The translations under genes and the position numbers were made by a program. DNA of 33,804 nucleotides, taken from Ectocarpus siliculosus. Taxonomy: Eukaryota; Sar; Phaeophyceae; Ectocarpales; Ectocarpaceae. The stretch covers positions 62,941 to 96,744 of the forward strand of contig FN648644.1 in NCBI GenBank assembly GCA_000310025.1, in the 5' to 3' direction. Numbering within the stretch: the stretch's first letter is position 1; each line of letters opens with the position of its first letter. Positions 20,558 through 29,840 of this stretch are shown one piece after another. Under the pieces are notes generated by a model. The model ran no database searches. It was not told where the DNA came from and worked only from the letters and a program-made list of their open reading frames with translations.

Positions 20558-20856
20558 TTATCGGCGAATGGAAGGCTGTTGTTCGTCATCGCTCGAGACT
20601 GGCAACACACGGCAATCACCGACCGACTCCTGGCACTCCGTAGGTCCAAGCTCAGCCTTTTTGCATACAGAGCAGAGTAGGAAAGCGTTGGAGATGATCC
20701 GGAGTTTCCCCCCTGTTCTTGCGGTATGCCGAATCTCATCCCAGCGATCCACGCTACTACGTCGGAGGATGCTGACGGGCGCGATGATCACCGAGAACGA
20801 CGCAAGAATGTACGTCGGCGTCCAGAACGTATGGAAGGGCGCGTGAGCGAAGAGTC
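20558..20856 (-). other. Possible orphan exon or open frame, unassigned
   Basis: A minus-strand frame stays open for about 100 codons from a TGA just upstream of 20856 down to a stop at 20558. The N-terminal part (APFHTFWTPTYILASFSVIIAP) looks like a membrane segment, followed by an amphipathic Arg-rich stretch and a CSVC pair. There is no ATG at a plausible start and no clear acceptor. I do not recognise a family. It may be an exon of an unresolved gene, a decayed gene near the copia insertion, or chance. Confidence 0.2.
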
Positions 20857-20968
20857 ATGCAAGCGTCTTTGCTATTATTAGTACCAGATAGTCCCGGTTG
20901 CAGTACTATTTCGATGGGAAAAGTAGTAAGGTGCAAGCGATAGGTGCCTCAGAGCTGTTTCTCGCTTA

Positions 20969-20973
20969 CATAG
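20969..20973. repeat. Target-site duplication CATAG (left)
   Basis: The five bases immediately outside the left LTR equal the five bases immediately outside the right LTR (26442-26446). Five bp is the usual target duplication length for Ty1/copia integrases. Confidence 0.95.
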
Positions 20974-21211
20974 TGTTGAGGCAACAGCACTGTCACTGCA
21001 GTTGCTGTACAGCTATTCCTTCAGCTGTGGCTACAAAGTAGCTGGCATGTGATGCGAGGTTAGGTAGGCAAACACACAGAGTGATATTATTATCCACACA
21101 GACGCCCAAGCTGTCTTCACCTGACGGTTACAGACTTGGCAACGCCTTCACAATACCGCATAAACCCATGCAGTAGAATAGAGTCGTTCTTGTACCGCAC
21201 TTACTCCAACA
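20974..21211 (-). repeat. 3' LTR of the copia element
   Basis: 238 bp, identical by eye to 26204-26441 and offset by exactly 5230 bases. It has TGTTG...CAACA ends. Its outer side abuts the CATAG duplication. Confidence 0.97.
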
Positions 21212-21223
21212 TGTCCTCTCAAG
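21212..21223 (-). promoter_or_regulatory. Probable polypurine tract
   Basis: The minus-strand sequence just before the 3' LTR is CTTGAGAGGACA, with a purine run GAGAGGA: the position expected for plus-strand priming. The same word TGTCCTCTC (plus) recurs at 21271 and 21294, so the tract may be triplicated. The assignment rests on position and purine content. Confidence 0.5.
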
Positions 21224-21486
21224 AACTACGTCATTCTAGTACCAATGCATCAGATCCAATTCTCTCTCAATGTCCTCTCGAAAACAATATCCATGTCCTC
21301 TCGAAACAATGCTATCTTAAGAACTTCTGACTCAATATCAATTGTTTTGCCTTTCTCAGCTGCGTTGCATCAGCAGCGATTTATTTTCCTTCGACACAAA
21401 TCTCCCGAATTTTCTTCTAACATATACACACACACACACCATCCAACCCTCAAGACATAAAGTCTGATTACGAAGAGGGGAGGTGA
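21224..21486 (-). other. Untranslated region between gag-pol stop and polypurine tract
   Basis: About 260 bases of non-coding retrotransposon sequence between the end of gag-pol (21487) and the 3' LTR. It holds two extra copies of the tract word TGTCCTCTCGAAA (21271 and 21294) and a short (CA)n run near 21425-21440. No env-like or accessory frame is present. Confidence 0.7.
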
Positions 21487-24400
21487 TCAAACTCCTAACA
21501 GCATGCCACGGGCGCGGAGAAACTCCGACGGGTTTAGCCCTTTCGTAAAAATGTCCGCTTTCTGAAGCGACGTCGATATTTGCTTCACGTCTACGACTCC
21601 ATCAGCTACCAGCGACCTTACGTGGTGAAACTTTACGTCAATGTGCTTCGTCCTTGGGGTGATACGGAAGCTGCGAGTTGATTTTAGAGCTCCCGAGTTG
21701 TCCTCCCACACCACGGTTGCTTCTTCCTGAGTCTGATTTATGGTGTCCAGCAGGTGGCGGAAGTACTTGATGATGTTGCACCCCTTCGACAAAGCCACGA
21801 ACTCTGCTTCAACGGAAGAGGTCGCCACCACCGTCTGCTTGGATGATGTCCATTCCACCGGTCCACCAGCGAAGTACAACAAGACTCCCGTGGTGGAGTA
21901 GCCCTTGTCTAGGTCGCCTGCAAAATCTGAGTCGACAAACGCCGTAATGACGTTTCCATCTCCGGCGTCCTCGCCGTAGCGTACACCGATTGATATCGTA
22001 CCTTTCAGGTACCTGAGTACGCGTTTGAGTTTCTGCATCGCCCTCGGACCTGGTTTCGCCATACTCCGCGTCAGAACCATCACGGAGTGTGTAATGTCGG
22101 GCCTTGTGCACCTGCTGAGATATAGAAGCGAGCCTGTGGCGGAGCGGAAATATGTGGTATCCTCCGCTGACAGCACCTCGTCCTCCAAGACGGACACCGG
22201 TCCAGCCTCAGACGGAGATGTCGTCGGACGCGCGTCGGCCATGCCGAACTTGTCCAACACGGCGTTGGTATACGCTTCCTGTTCCAAAAGAATTGTCCCT
22301 GCGGCTCTGTCTCGGTTGATTCCCATACCGAGTAGGAATCTGGCTCCTCCCAGGTCCACCGTTTCGAAACGCTCATTCAGCTGATCGACTATGCTCAGTA
22401 CTTTGTTCTCACCCTCCCCGGTCAGCAGAATGTCATCCACATAAACGAGAAGGAGCACATCTCCGTCGTCCAGGATGTACAAGCACGGCTCAGCGGTGCT
22501 CTCAACAAATCCGATCTTCAGGAGAAAGTCGTGCAGAGTGCCCCACCAGCCTTTTGGGGAAGAACGCAACCCGTAAAGCCATGCTCTGAGCTTCCAGACT
22601 TGCCTGGCTCTCCCGCTGTCGCACGAGAATCCTTCCGGGGGAATGACGTACACTGGTTTCGATCTCGGTTCCATCCTCGCGTGGAGGAACGCCGTCCTGA
22701 TGTCGGCTTGGCGAAGAACAAGTCCATTCTTGGCTGCATGCGCAACTATCAGATGGACGGCTTGGAGAGACGCTACCGGTGCAGCATTGTCGGTTCCGGT
22801 CTCAGCTTCGTAAAATCCTTGCACTACGATTCTCGATTTCTGTCGAACAGCGATGCCGGCCTCGTTGTACTTCCATTTGTAGATGTATTTTGACGGGATG
22901 ATTTGAGCATCGCACGGGGGGTCGACCCACTCATAAACGTCGTGGTCTAGCAAGGAGCGATTCTCCTCCTCCATGCTTTTCATCCATCCAACAGCATCTG
23001 GTCCGTTGACCGCTGCGCGGTAGTTCGGTGGATCGGCGGGCATGTATCCTAGTTGGCCAGGTATCCCTTGACCAAGGTTCCCAATCTCACCTCCGATCAC
23101 CAGCGCGTATTCCGTTTCGAACACCTGCTCCGTCGTAAACAGGTTCAGACGGTCCCGCGGCCTTGTCGTACGACCGCTTTTGCGCACCGCGGGCGGTTCT
23201 TCGTCCGGTCCGTCGTTCGTTTCTGCCAGTTCTGGTTCCTCGTCTTTTGTCTCGGCCCCAGTAGTGATGATGCCGGGCTGGAAAATCTGGCCTTGTTCGG
23301 GAAATGGGTCAGACCCGTGCATGGGGCGAGCGACGTCGCGGGCATCTACCTCGCGGAATGACACTTCAGCAGAGTTTGTAATTTTGAGTGGTTCCGCCGG
23401 GTCCCATAGCCGCCACGTCTTGCTGGTTGTATTGTATCCCACCATGTAATACTTCTTGGCCCTGGCAGAAAACTTATCGTTTCGCGAGCGAGCTTCTACG
23501 TGTTTAAACGCTACAGACCCCCACTCATGCATGTGCTTCAAGCTGCCGAGTGGTTTGTCCTCCCAAACCTCAAGTGGTGCTTTGCCGTCCAGGACGTCAG
23601 TAGGTGTGCGGTTCTTGATGTAAATGGCGGCCTTCGCGGCTTCCGCCCACAGTTGACGCGGTAGGTGCGGAGCTCCAAGCATGAGACTACGTGCTGCACC
23701 GATGACGGTCCCGAAACCGCGTTCGGCGACAGCATTCCCTTGAGGGACGTACGGGGGGCTTGTCTCCACAGCGATCCCGAAGGACCGACACATTGCTAAG
23801 AACCTACCCTTGAAGTCGGCTGCGCCATCGCAATGGATTTTCCCGATGCAGATGCCCTCGGGATCGGCGACTTCTTTAATCAGTGTTTCGAGCGCGTCAG
23901 TCACTTCATCCTTTGTCTTCAGGGGAATGCCCCACCGCATGCGAGATTTATCGTCGGTGAACATTTCGATATGCTGACATCCGCTATACGATGGCACACC
24001 ATGTTTCCCCCACAGGTCGAGATGCATAAGCATCATTCGCGTCAGTGAACGGGCGCGGCCAACCGGGGGGTGACTCGCCTTCTTGCTTTTAGATACATCG
24101 CACACTTCGCAGTCACCTGGTTGAATGTTGGTGATGAACTTGATGCCGGTGCCTTCCTTATCCGAGAGCTGCTTCAGGGCGCGCGCAATGCAATGTCCCA
24201 TCCTCCGGTGCCAGACACCGGCATCGGTATCGGCACGGAAAACCAGCGGAGAACTAGGCAGGTCGAGACTCAGGTCGTCCAGGATGAGATTCACGACGTA
24301 CATTCGAGGCACCTCTGCTGTTGATATGGGGAAAGACAGGTTCCGGCTTCGCAGGGCCGGAGGTGCCGAAAGTAGATCCGTCTTCACCCCTTTCTCATCC

Positions 24401-26145
24401 AACGCTCCGACAGAAAATATGTTTGCTCCAAGGTCCCGCACAAGCAGAACCTCCAATTCTATCGGGACGGGTTGACCTTTGTCATTCTTGAGTTTGAACT
24501 TCAGCGTACCTTTCTTGGTGGCGCTGGATGTGCCGCACGAACCCTTGATGCGGACGTCGCAGTCAACCAAGTCGACTACATGTTGTGAGACTGGGCTCTC
24601 GCCGCTTACCATGTGTCCCGAAGCGGCGGTGTCGATGAACACCCTCGTATTCTCGGCGGGCGCTGTCTTGTCCACTGCACGAAAAACGTTGGTGTACGCG
24701 ACCAGCTCCTCATGCTGTATCGCGGCAGGCGGGTCCTTTTCCTGCTCGTAGGAGGCAGCAGGCTCCTCGGTTTCCTCTGCTGTGGCAGGCGCAATCGGCA
24801 CCTGCAATGGGACAGCACGTTCCAACAATGGTAGCGAAGCTGTGGCAGGCGCAGCCAACACCTGCCCTACATTGACATCGGACGCCTCCTCAGGGGTCGA
24901 TGCAGCAGGCGCAAACGGCACCTGCTCTGGATCGCCTATGGCGATGTCGAACGATTCCAGCGTGAGGTCGACCTCGCGCGCGTGCGTGAGCCACGCCTGT
25001 GTCGTGGCTTCCGCGGTCGTGTTGACCTGCTGCTGCTGCTGCGGTTGCTGTTGTTCACGGTTCGAAAACCGCGTGGCATTGGAGGCGCGAAGCGGGCAGT
25101 TCGTCCAGGTGTGTTCCGTAGAATTGTGACAGTAACTGCATAAGCCGTCCCTGTCGTACTCGCGTCTTTGCTGTGAGTGGTTTGGCCGTCCAGAGGACCG
25201 GTTGTCGGAAGACGCACCACCAGCTCCGTTGCCAGAAGTTGCGCCGCCATGGTTCTGGTCGTTGCTGTTGTTCCCCCTCGACGACCCGTTGTTACGGTTC
25301 GACGAGTTGTTCCAGCTGCCACGTCCGCGTCCACCGCGCTGCGCGCGTCCACGACCATGATGACCGCCGCCCTTACGGAAAGAACGCGCTCCGCCGTGTG
25401 TGACGGTATTCAGCGCACGGCTGCTGCTTCCGGACGTGTTCTTCGAGGCAACTTTACCACGAATGTGCATCGCGTGGAACGAAGTGGCTCGGTCGGCGAC
25501 CTCCTCGAAGGACAAGACGCTCCCAGCAGCCTGGCCGCACAGCAGTCCTGTCTTGAACTCTTTGTAGTGGTCGTCCGGCAGTGCTTTCAGGAAAGCGAAC
25601 GTCTTTCGGTGGTCAGCCACCGTGTCGTTATACACGGCTAGCTCCGTGCAGATCCGGCGCATGTCTTGAATAACTTTGGCCGGATCAAAGTCGTGGTCCG
25701 CAGTAACTGCCAAAGATATGAACTTCTCGTGCAGCTCCTGCGTACGGTATACCCCAGCGGCCTGGTACTTTCGTTCTAGGGCGAGGAATGCTCCACGACC
25801 GTCTCCGTTGTAGGAAGACCCGATAGGCGCGTATGCCTGCACAGTCTGCGAGGCCGCGCTCTGGTAGCCCCCGGTTTCAGATGTGGCGAGCATCAGCCGG
25901 GTAAAGACCTGTCCGTTTTTGTCCTGGTGGTATCCTTCCAGGGCAGTTTGGTATGCCAAAGTCTGGTTTGGCGTAGCGCTTGGTCCAGGATCCGTAGGGG
26001 CTTTCTCCACTCCCAACAGAACCTTGTGCAGCTTGTCCTCCATGAATAAGGAGGTCTGCAGAGTTCGCCAGCCAACGTAGTCGCCTGGGTCGCCACTGAA
26101 CTTGGCGAATCCTCTTCGGATCTCGCCTGACGAGCCGGTAGCCAT
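21487..26145 (-). CDS. Copia gag-pol polyprotein
   Basis: 1552 aa, uninterrupted. Gag (from about residue 10) has the copia gag fold region, an RGG/Asn-rich basic stretch (about 255-315) and one zinc knuckle at C336, C339, H345, C350 with spacing CX2CX5HX4C, one residue longer than the usual CX2CX4HX4C. The protease active site is FIDTAASGH (Asp505). The integrase has an HHCC finger (H646, H651, C679, C682) and catalytic D710, D773, E808. RT has QADIRTAFLHA (Asp1148) and YVDD (Asp1237/1238). RNase H has FVDSDFAGD (Asp1405), a SVEAE acidic site, and WEDN (Asp1482). The start is the first in-frame ATG (26145). The frame is open further upstream into the LTR to a GTG, with no ATG there. Gag and pol share one frame, so the Gag:Pol ratio must be set by other means. 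Confidence 0.97.
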   Translation of the reverse strand: MATGSSGEIRRGFAKFSGDPGDYVGWRTLQTSLFMEDKLHKVLLGVEKAPTDPGPSATPNQTLAYQTALEGYHQDKNGQVFTRLMLATSETGGYQSAASQTVQAYAPIGSSYNGDGRGAFLALERKYQAAGVYRTQELHEKFISLAVTADHDFDPAKVIQDMRRICTELAVYNDTVADHRKTFAFLKALPDDHYKEFKTGLLCGQAAGSVLSFEEVADRATSFHAMHIRGKVASKNTSGSSSRALNTVTHGGARSFRKGGGHHGRGRAQRGGRGRGSWNNSSNRNNGSSRGNNSNDQNHGGATSGNGAGGASSDNRSSGRPNHSQQRREYDRDGLCSYCHNSTEHTWTNCPLRASNATRFSNREQQQPQQQQQVNTTAEATTQAWLTHAREVDLTLESFDIAIGDPEQVPFAPAASTPEEASDVNVGQVLAAPATASLPLLERAVPLQVPIAPATAEETEEPAASYEQEKDPPAAIQHEELVAYTNVFRAVDKTAPAENTRVFIDTAASGHMVSGESPVSQHVVDLVDCDVRIKGSCGTSSATKKGTLKFKLKNDKGQPVPIELEVLLVRDLGANIFSVGALDEKGVKTDLLSAPPALRSRNLSFPISTAEVPRMYVVNLILDDLSLDLPSSPLVFRADTDAGVWHRRMGHCIARALKQLSDKEGTGIKFITNIQPGDCEVCDVSKSKKASHPPVGRARSLTRMMLMHLDLWGKHGVPSYSGCQHIEMFTDDKSRMRWGIPLKTKDEVTDALETLIKEVADPEGICIGKIHCDGAADFKGRFLAMCRSFGIAVETSPPYVPQGNAVAERGFGTVIGAARSLMLGAPHLPRQLWAEAAKAAIYIKNRTPTDVLDGKAPLEVWEDKPLGSLKHMHEWGSVAFKHVEARSRNDKFSARAKKYYMVGYNTTSKTWRLWDPAEPLKITNSAEVSFREVDARDVARPMHGSDPFPEQGQIFQPGIITTGAETKDEEPELAETNDGPDEEPPAVRKSGRTTRPRDRLNLFTTEQVFETEYALVIGGEIGNLGQGIPGQLGYMPADPPNYRAAVNGPDAVGWMKSMEEENRSLLDHDVYEWVDPPCDAQIIPSKYIYKWKYNEAGIAVRQKSRIVVQGFYEAETGTDNAAPVASLQAVHLIVAHAAKNGLVLRQADIRTAFLHARMEPRSKPVYVIPPEGFSCDSGRARQVWKLRAWLYGLRSSPKGWWGTLHDFLLKIGFVESTAEPCLYILDDGDVLLLVYVDDILLTGEGENKVLSIVDQLNERFETVDLGGARFLLGMGINRDRAAGTILLEQEAYTNAVLDKFGMADARPTTSPSEAGPVSVLEDEVLSAEDTTYFRSATGSLLYLSRCTRPDITHSVMVLTRSMAKPGPRAMQKLKRVLRYLKGTISIGVRYGEDAGDGNVITAFVDSDFAGDLDKGYSTTGVLLYFAGGPVEWTSSKQTVVATSSVEAEFVALSKGCNIIKYFRHLLDTINQTQEEATVVWEDNSGALKSTRSFRITPRTKHIDVKFHHVRSLVADGVVDVKQISTSLQKADIFTKGLNPSEFLRARGMLLGV

Positions 26146-26189
26146 GCTTACCGACGCTTGTGACTCTGGTGTGCTAGCTCGAGCAACTC

Positions 26190-26203
26190 GAGGCTCATAA
26201 ACC
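26190..26203 (-). promoter_or_regulatory. Primer-binding site, anticodon-arm (half-tRNA) type
   Basis: Directly inside the 5' LTR the minus strand reads GGTTTATGAGCCTC. Its complement, GGCTCATAAACC, matches the anticodon stem-loop of eukaryotic initiator tRNA-Met (GGCUCAUAACCC in yeast) with one mismatch, CAU being the anticodon. It does not match a tRNA 3' acceptor end (TGGT...). Priming by a tRNA cut in the anticodon loop is known for Drosophila copia and yeast Ty5. The same mechanism is inferred here. Confidence 0.75.
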
Positions 26204-26441
26204 TGTTGAGGCAACAGCACTGTCACTGCAGTTGCTGTACAGCTATTCCTTCAGCTGTGGCTACAAAGTAGCTGGCATGTGATGCGAGGTTAGGTAGGCA
26301 AACACACAGAGTGATATTATTATCCACACAGACGCCCAAGCTGTCTTCACCTGACGGTTACAGACTTGGCAACGCCTTCACAATACCGCATAAACCCATG
26401 CAGTAGAATAGAGTCGTTCTTGTACCGCACTTACTCCAACA
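26204..26441 (-). repeat. 5' LTR of the copia element
   Basis: 238 bp, identical by eye to the other LTR. In the direction of transcription it starts at 26441 (TGTTGGAG) and ends at 26204 (CTCAACA). The gag-pol frame remains open into its last 23 bases but without an ATG. It should contain the element's promoter and polyadenylation signals, which I could not pinpoint. Confidence 0.97.
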
Positions 26442-26446
26442 CATAG
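26442..26446. repeat. Target-site duplication CATAG (right)
   Basis: Equal to 20969-20973 on the other side of the element. Removing the element and one copy restores a continuous host sequence (CTTACATAGGACGTC). Confidence 0.95.
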
Positions 26447-27094
26447 GACGTCGATTCAAGAATACGTTTGTTTGTGACTGACATCTGGGTGCTTTGCGGA
26501 GTGCAGCTGCTGTGTGTCAATGACACTTTTCTTATTGTTCTCGTTGTGATGGGCGACTGGGCTGCTGTTTTTAGCGTTTTAGGGAAAGGTTGGGCGCCCC
26601 AATGTCTTTGTACTGACACGCCCTCGGGGGGGGCAGAAGCTAGCATAGAAATATGTCAGTGCGCGAGTACAAGCACCTTACCGTGCCTCACTTAGCCCTA
26701 TCCTCAGTGCCGGTAGTATCTTGATCCCCACTTTGCGGAAACGAACGGCACGGGTACGGGCGGTTGTGCGTGGCTCAGCTACGTAAATACCCAGAACATG
26801 ACCATCTGTCAAGTGCTCACCAAACCCCTTTCGCCGCATCGTTGACGGATTCGGTTGTTCCGTGGCACCTGTGATCGCGTACGAAACATCGTATAGGACA
26901 TGACGATGAAGCACCTTTCACCCTACGTTGAGGATATGGGTGAGTGAACCTTCGACATGGGCTGTGCTTCGGTCTTGTGGGCTAGTACTGTCGCCCGTCA
27001 TTCCATGTCTCACATAAGATTCTGGACACACTGGATTGATTGAAACGGCCGATAGTTTGGGGAAAGCCCCTAAGAAGCACCCACCAGATTCTAA
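26447..27094. other. Region with no recognisable gene
   Basis: Host sequence right of the copia element. Short open frames occur on both strands but none has a motif or plausible gene structure. No repeat shared with the rest of the window was seen until the LINE fragment begins. Confidence 0.5.
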
Positions 27095-27345
27095 AAGCCA
27101 AGCACGAGATCATGCAGTTGCAGAAAGTCGGGTTTACGAAAAGCAGAGACAAGTCTACATGACTGAGACGCGAATAGGCAGGAGAAGCGGGCTGAAATGC
27201 GGGATGTGATATCGATAGGATGGAAAGGGGAGGAAAACCTATTTGAGCCACCTTTGGTAACGGAGGAAGGAACGACTGGCCATCGGTGATTGGTCCCATG
27301 GGGAAAATTCTCCGTCCTGTAGAGAGCGCGTGGTCGACGGTCAAA
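27095..27345 (+). pseudogene. LINE 3' end fragment (copy 1)
   Basis: A short coding remnant reads ARDHAVAESRVYEKQRQVYMTE, directly comparable with EDRVHVVAESRLYKNGREVCMTE of the copy at 29159-30025. After a deletion of about 100 bases relative to that copy, the shared 3' region follows: GTGATATCGATAGGAT, GAGCCACCTTTGG, AGGAAGGAACGA and GCGTGGTCGACGGTC. The frame ends at TGA shortly after the deletion. It is a dead, truncated non-LTR retrotransposon tail; no RT catalytic domain is present. Confidence 0.7.
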
Positions 27346-28799
27346 CTATTATAATGAGCCGCGGAGCGAGCGAAGCGAGCGACATTTTTTCCCTTCGTTC
27401 CCAGGAGCCCAGGAGGGAAAAAAAGGCTCTATATACCGGCCAAAGTTGCGCCGCGCGATACAGGGCCCCCAAAACTTGATTACCGGGAAGCCTATTTAGC
27501 ACACCTTTGGGACCAGAACGAGATCCATAGGGCACCGATTGACGATCTGTTCGCTTCTGAGGAAGAAGAAAATAGCGCGCTCTTCTCCACACCGGTTTAG
27601 TCGTGCTCCGAGAGCAGATGGCCGTGCTTCACCGGCATATGTAGCCTATATTCGTAGAAGATTTTTCTCCCCAACCCCGGGGTTTCTACGCGAAAAGGCG
27701 TGCACAAAAGCGGAGCTCGCGCGCGCGATTCAAACCAGGACAAGAAACACCGACAGATACGCAAGAACACCACCAACAAACGCATCACCGCTGAGACGCT
27801 GGTCTGAGACCAGCTATGAAAACCAGGAGGGGCCGGGCCTATACGACCTGTGCACCATGGGTATACTGCTGTAGGCATGCGCCATGTGTAACCTGGCGGG
27901 TTTTTATTGATGTTGAGTGAGTCCAACCAACTGTTTCACAAAGAGCAGACCGATGATCACACAAAAAACAAACCTTCCCAAGTCCAGATCACACCTACCA
28001 TCATCGAGAGAATCCGTCGAGGGCGTGAGGGTCTACTACTGCTGCTGCTGTTCGTTATCAGGGTGGTTCCCCGCGGGATCGGTTCAGATGGCGTACTTGC
28101 GCCGCGTTACTGACTGTCTTCGCAAAAAAAAGCCGTGCCCTATGCATGCTGTTGTTGCTGCTGCAGGGCTGTAGCAGGGCTGTAGCAGGGCCTCTCGCAT
28201 CAAAGTCATGACGTCACATGACCATCGACGGCTTTTTGCTGTTTTTGGTTCATGCTGGACTGCTTGCTTTCACTTGGGCGGGAAACTCGGGAAGCTTGAG
28301 ACGAATGTGGCGAGCAAGTGGTAAGCCTGACGCAATATTTGTCATCTGTTGTGTCACAATCCTATGTCTACGCTGATGGTCGTGCTCGTCGACGGTGTGA
28401 TGTGTGATACGCTCGCCGCCAGGGGGATGCCGCATGTGTGCTTCTTCCAGATGCCAGATGTACGTGTTTGCGTTCGCACAGCGGGAAAACTTCACATTTT
28501 GTTCCTTCGTGCATGTACATCGAAACGGAAAGAAACAGCAGCATGTGAAGTGCAAAATTTTGAACGGTGGCCGCACGTACTATCATCGTCGCTCCCGTCG
28601 CACGCCTGCTGTCCCTCTCTCTGTGGTGCACGCGTTGCTGCACCAACGATTCACGCTGGTGTATGTCGGGATTCGTGCACCATCAGCATCGCAGATTAGA
28701 CTACTGCTAGGTATTGAGTCGCACCACGCGGCTCATTACCCCCCCATACCTAGTATGGCATGCGAAACATGAGTAACCCCCTTCCCCCTCGCCACCGGT
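27346..28799. other. Region with no recognisable gene
   Basis: It contains a GAGCGAGCGAAGCGAGCGA run (about 27365-27384) and a short tandem GGGCTGTAGCA repeat near 28165-28190. Overlapping open frames of about 100-120 codons between 28250 and 28770 occupy several frames on both strands without motifs, and I treat them as chance. No RNA gene seen. Confidence 0.45.
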
Positions 28800-29038
28800 C
28801 ATACGCAGCTGTCATCGATACGCAAGGAAGTAAGCACAAGATGCCGAAGACCCTTAGAAGGATGCAGCGCACCCTTCATGCGGCTCGCCGAATACCTCAC
28901 GGCGCTTCGCGATTGGTGATGTGAGAGCCTGGTCCGGTGAGAACCCGGCGTGCTCCGTCCCGGCTTTGTAAGGATGCGAGGTCAATGGTCTATCGACTAC
29001 GGCATGCGCACGACTATAGGTACACCCCCCCCCCCCCT
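28800..29038 (+). repeat. C-tailed interspersed repeat, copy D (with C14-type tail)
   Basis: Highly similar to copy C (3664-3895) from CGCAGCTGT through CGCCGAATACCTCACGGCGC and GTGAGAACCCGGCGTGCTCC to GCGAGGTCAATGGTCTA. It then continues GACTACGGCATGCGCACGAC and ends in a run of C at about 29025-29038. The part from ATTGGTGATG onward resembles the 3' tail of the LINE at 29841-30025. No pol III boxes are recognisable. Confidence 0.8.
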
Positions 29039-29158
29039 CGCCATTTTATCGTGTCATCAGATAAGATTGTGTCACACCCTGGGCTGATTTCAGAGCTCCA
29101 ATACACTTTAGGTAAAGCCCAAATAAACAAATAACCCCCGCCCCCCAGCGCACAAGTA

Positions 29159-29840
29159 ATGCGGCCGTCAGGGAAGAACTGGGGATGGATCCGATCCCTC
29201 CGATCGGGAAGAGACGCAAGGAAGCTGAGATGGCAGTATCGCATGTGCGGTATTGGAGAGGAGATGTTGCCGAGAAAAGATTGGGACGCGGAGTGGGCAA
29301 ATATGAAGAGGGGTAGACAACCCACAGGGTATGTCAAGGTTGTAGATGACGTACGGAAGGGGTTCGAAATTGACGAAGGTGGTACGCTGGAAACGGAGGG
29401 TCTAAAGGGGTTCAAGGAGAAGATATCTGTTGCTTTTGACGAGAGAGAACATAATCTAAGAAAAGAAACCAAGGATAAGGAGGGCCTTATAAGTGTACGG
29501 AATGTTGAAAGAAGGAACAGGGTTCAAGGAGTACCTACATGGACCAATGGATGCAGGGACAAAGAAGGTCAAATTCAGGATCGGGGACGTTGGCCTTCAG
29601 CTTCGAGAACGTAGACGAAGGTATAGGAAGGTATTAGACGATGAAGACGGCAAGTTCTAATGTGATTGCGGCTCCGAGTGCGAAGACCGAGTTCATGTAG
29701 TCGCGGAATCTCGGTTGTACAAGAATGGGAGGGAAGTGTGCATGACCGAGCTGGGGAAAGTAGAAGGAAGGTACTGGGAGATGTTTGAGGTATGGAATAG
29801 CCAGGACAAGACGGTAGCTGTACTGGGGCATAGGAAGTGA
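29159..29840 (+). pseudogene. Decayed C-terminal end of a non-LTR (LINE) retrotransposon ORF (copy 2)
   Basis: The first frame (29159 to about 29500, from RPSGKNWGWIRSLRSGRDARK) has the Trp/Arg-rich character of sequence downstream of a LINE reverse transcriptase. It then shifts to another frame (about 29523, FKEYLHGPMDAG) that runs through LRERRRRYRKVLDDEDGKF to a TAA at 29658, and continues in the same frame with CDCGSECEDRVHVVAES and VAVLGHRK to TGA at 29840. The CCHC-type finger common at LINE C-termini is recognisable (CDCG...H), but the last expected Cys is Ser. One frameshift, one internal stop and a missing 5' part (no RT motifs) make it a pseudogene. Confidence 0.7.

Larger units (their letters stand above)
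18961..20968. other. Intergenic region between H2A and the copia element
   Basis: No recognised gene. Simple sequence includes a triplet of TTGAATTTT at 19574-19599. A short perfect hairpin lies at 19475-19496. A minus-strand open frame near 20558-20856 is described separately. A 98-codon plus-strand frame near 20082 is hydrophobic but has no motif. The right edge is the insertion site of the copia element. Confidence 0.5.
20974..26441 (-). mobile_element. Complete Ty1/copia LTR retrotransposon, 5468 bp
   Basis: Structure in transcription order (minus strand): 5' LTR 26441-26204, primer-binding site directly after it, a single gag-pol frame 26145-21487, a purine tract before 21211, and 3' LTR 21211-20974, flanked by CATAG duplications. 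The LTRs are 238 bp, start TGTTG and end CAACA, and I find no difference between them in a base-by-base reading. The domain order protease, integrase, RT, RNase H is diagnostic for copia. With no stop, no frameshift and identical LTRs, it is very young and possibly active. Confidence 0.97.

Noticed and set aside
26146-26226. GTG-initiated N-terminal extension of gag-pol into the LTR
   Set aside because: It has no ATG and would translate through the primer-binding site; the first ATG at 26145 fits the Gag start.
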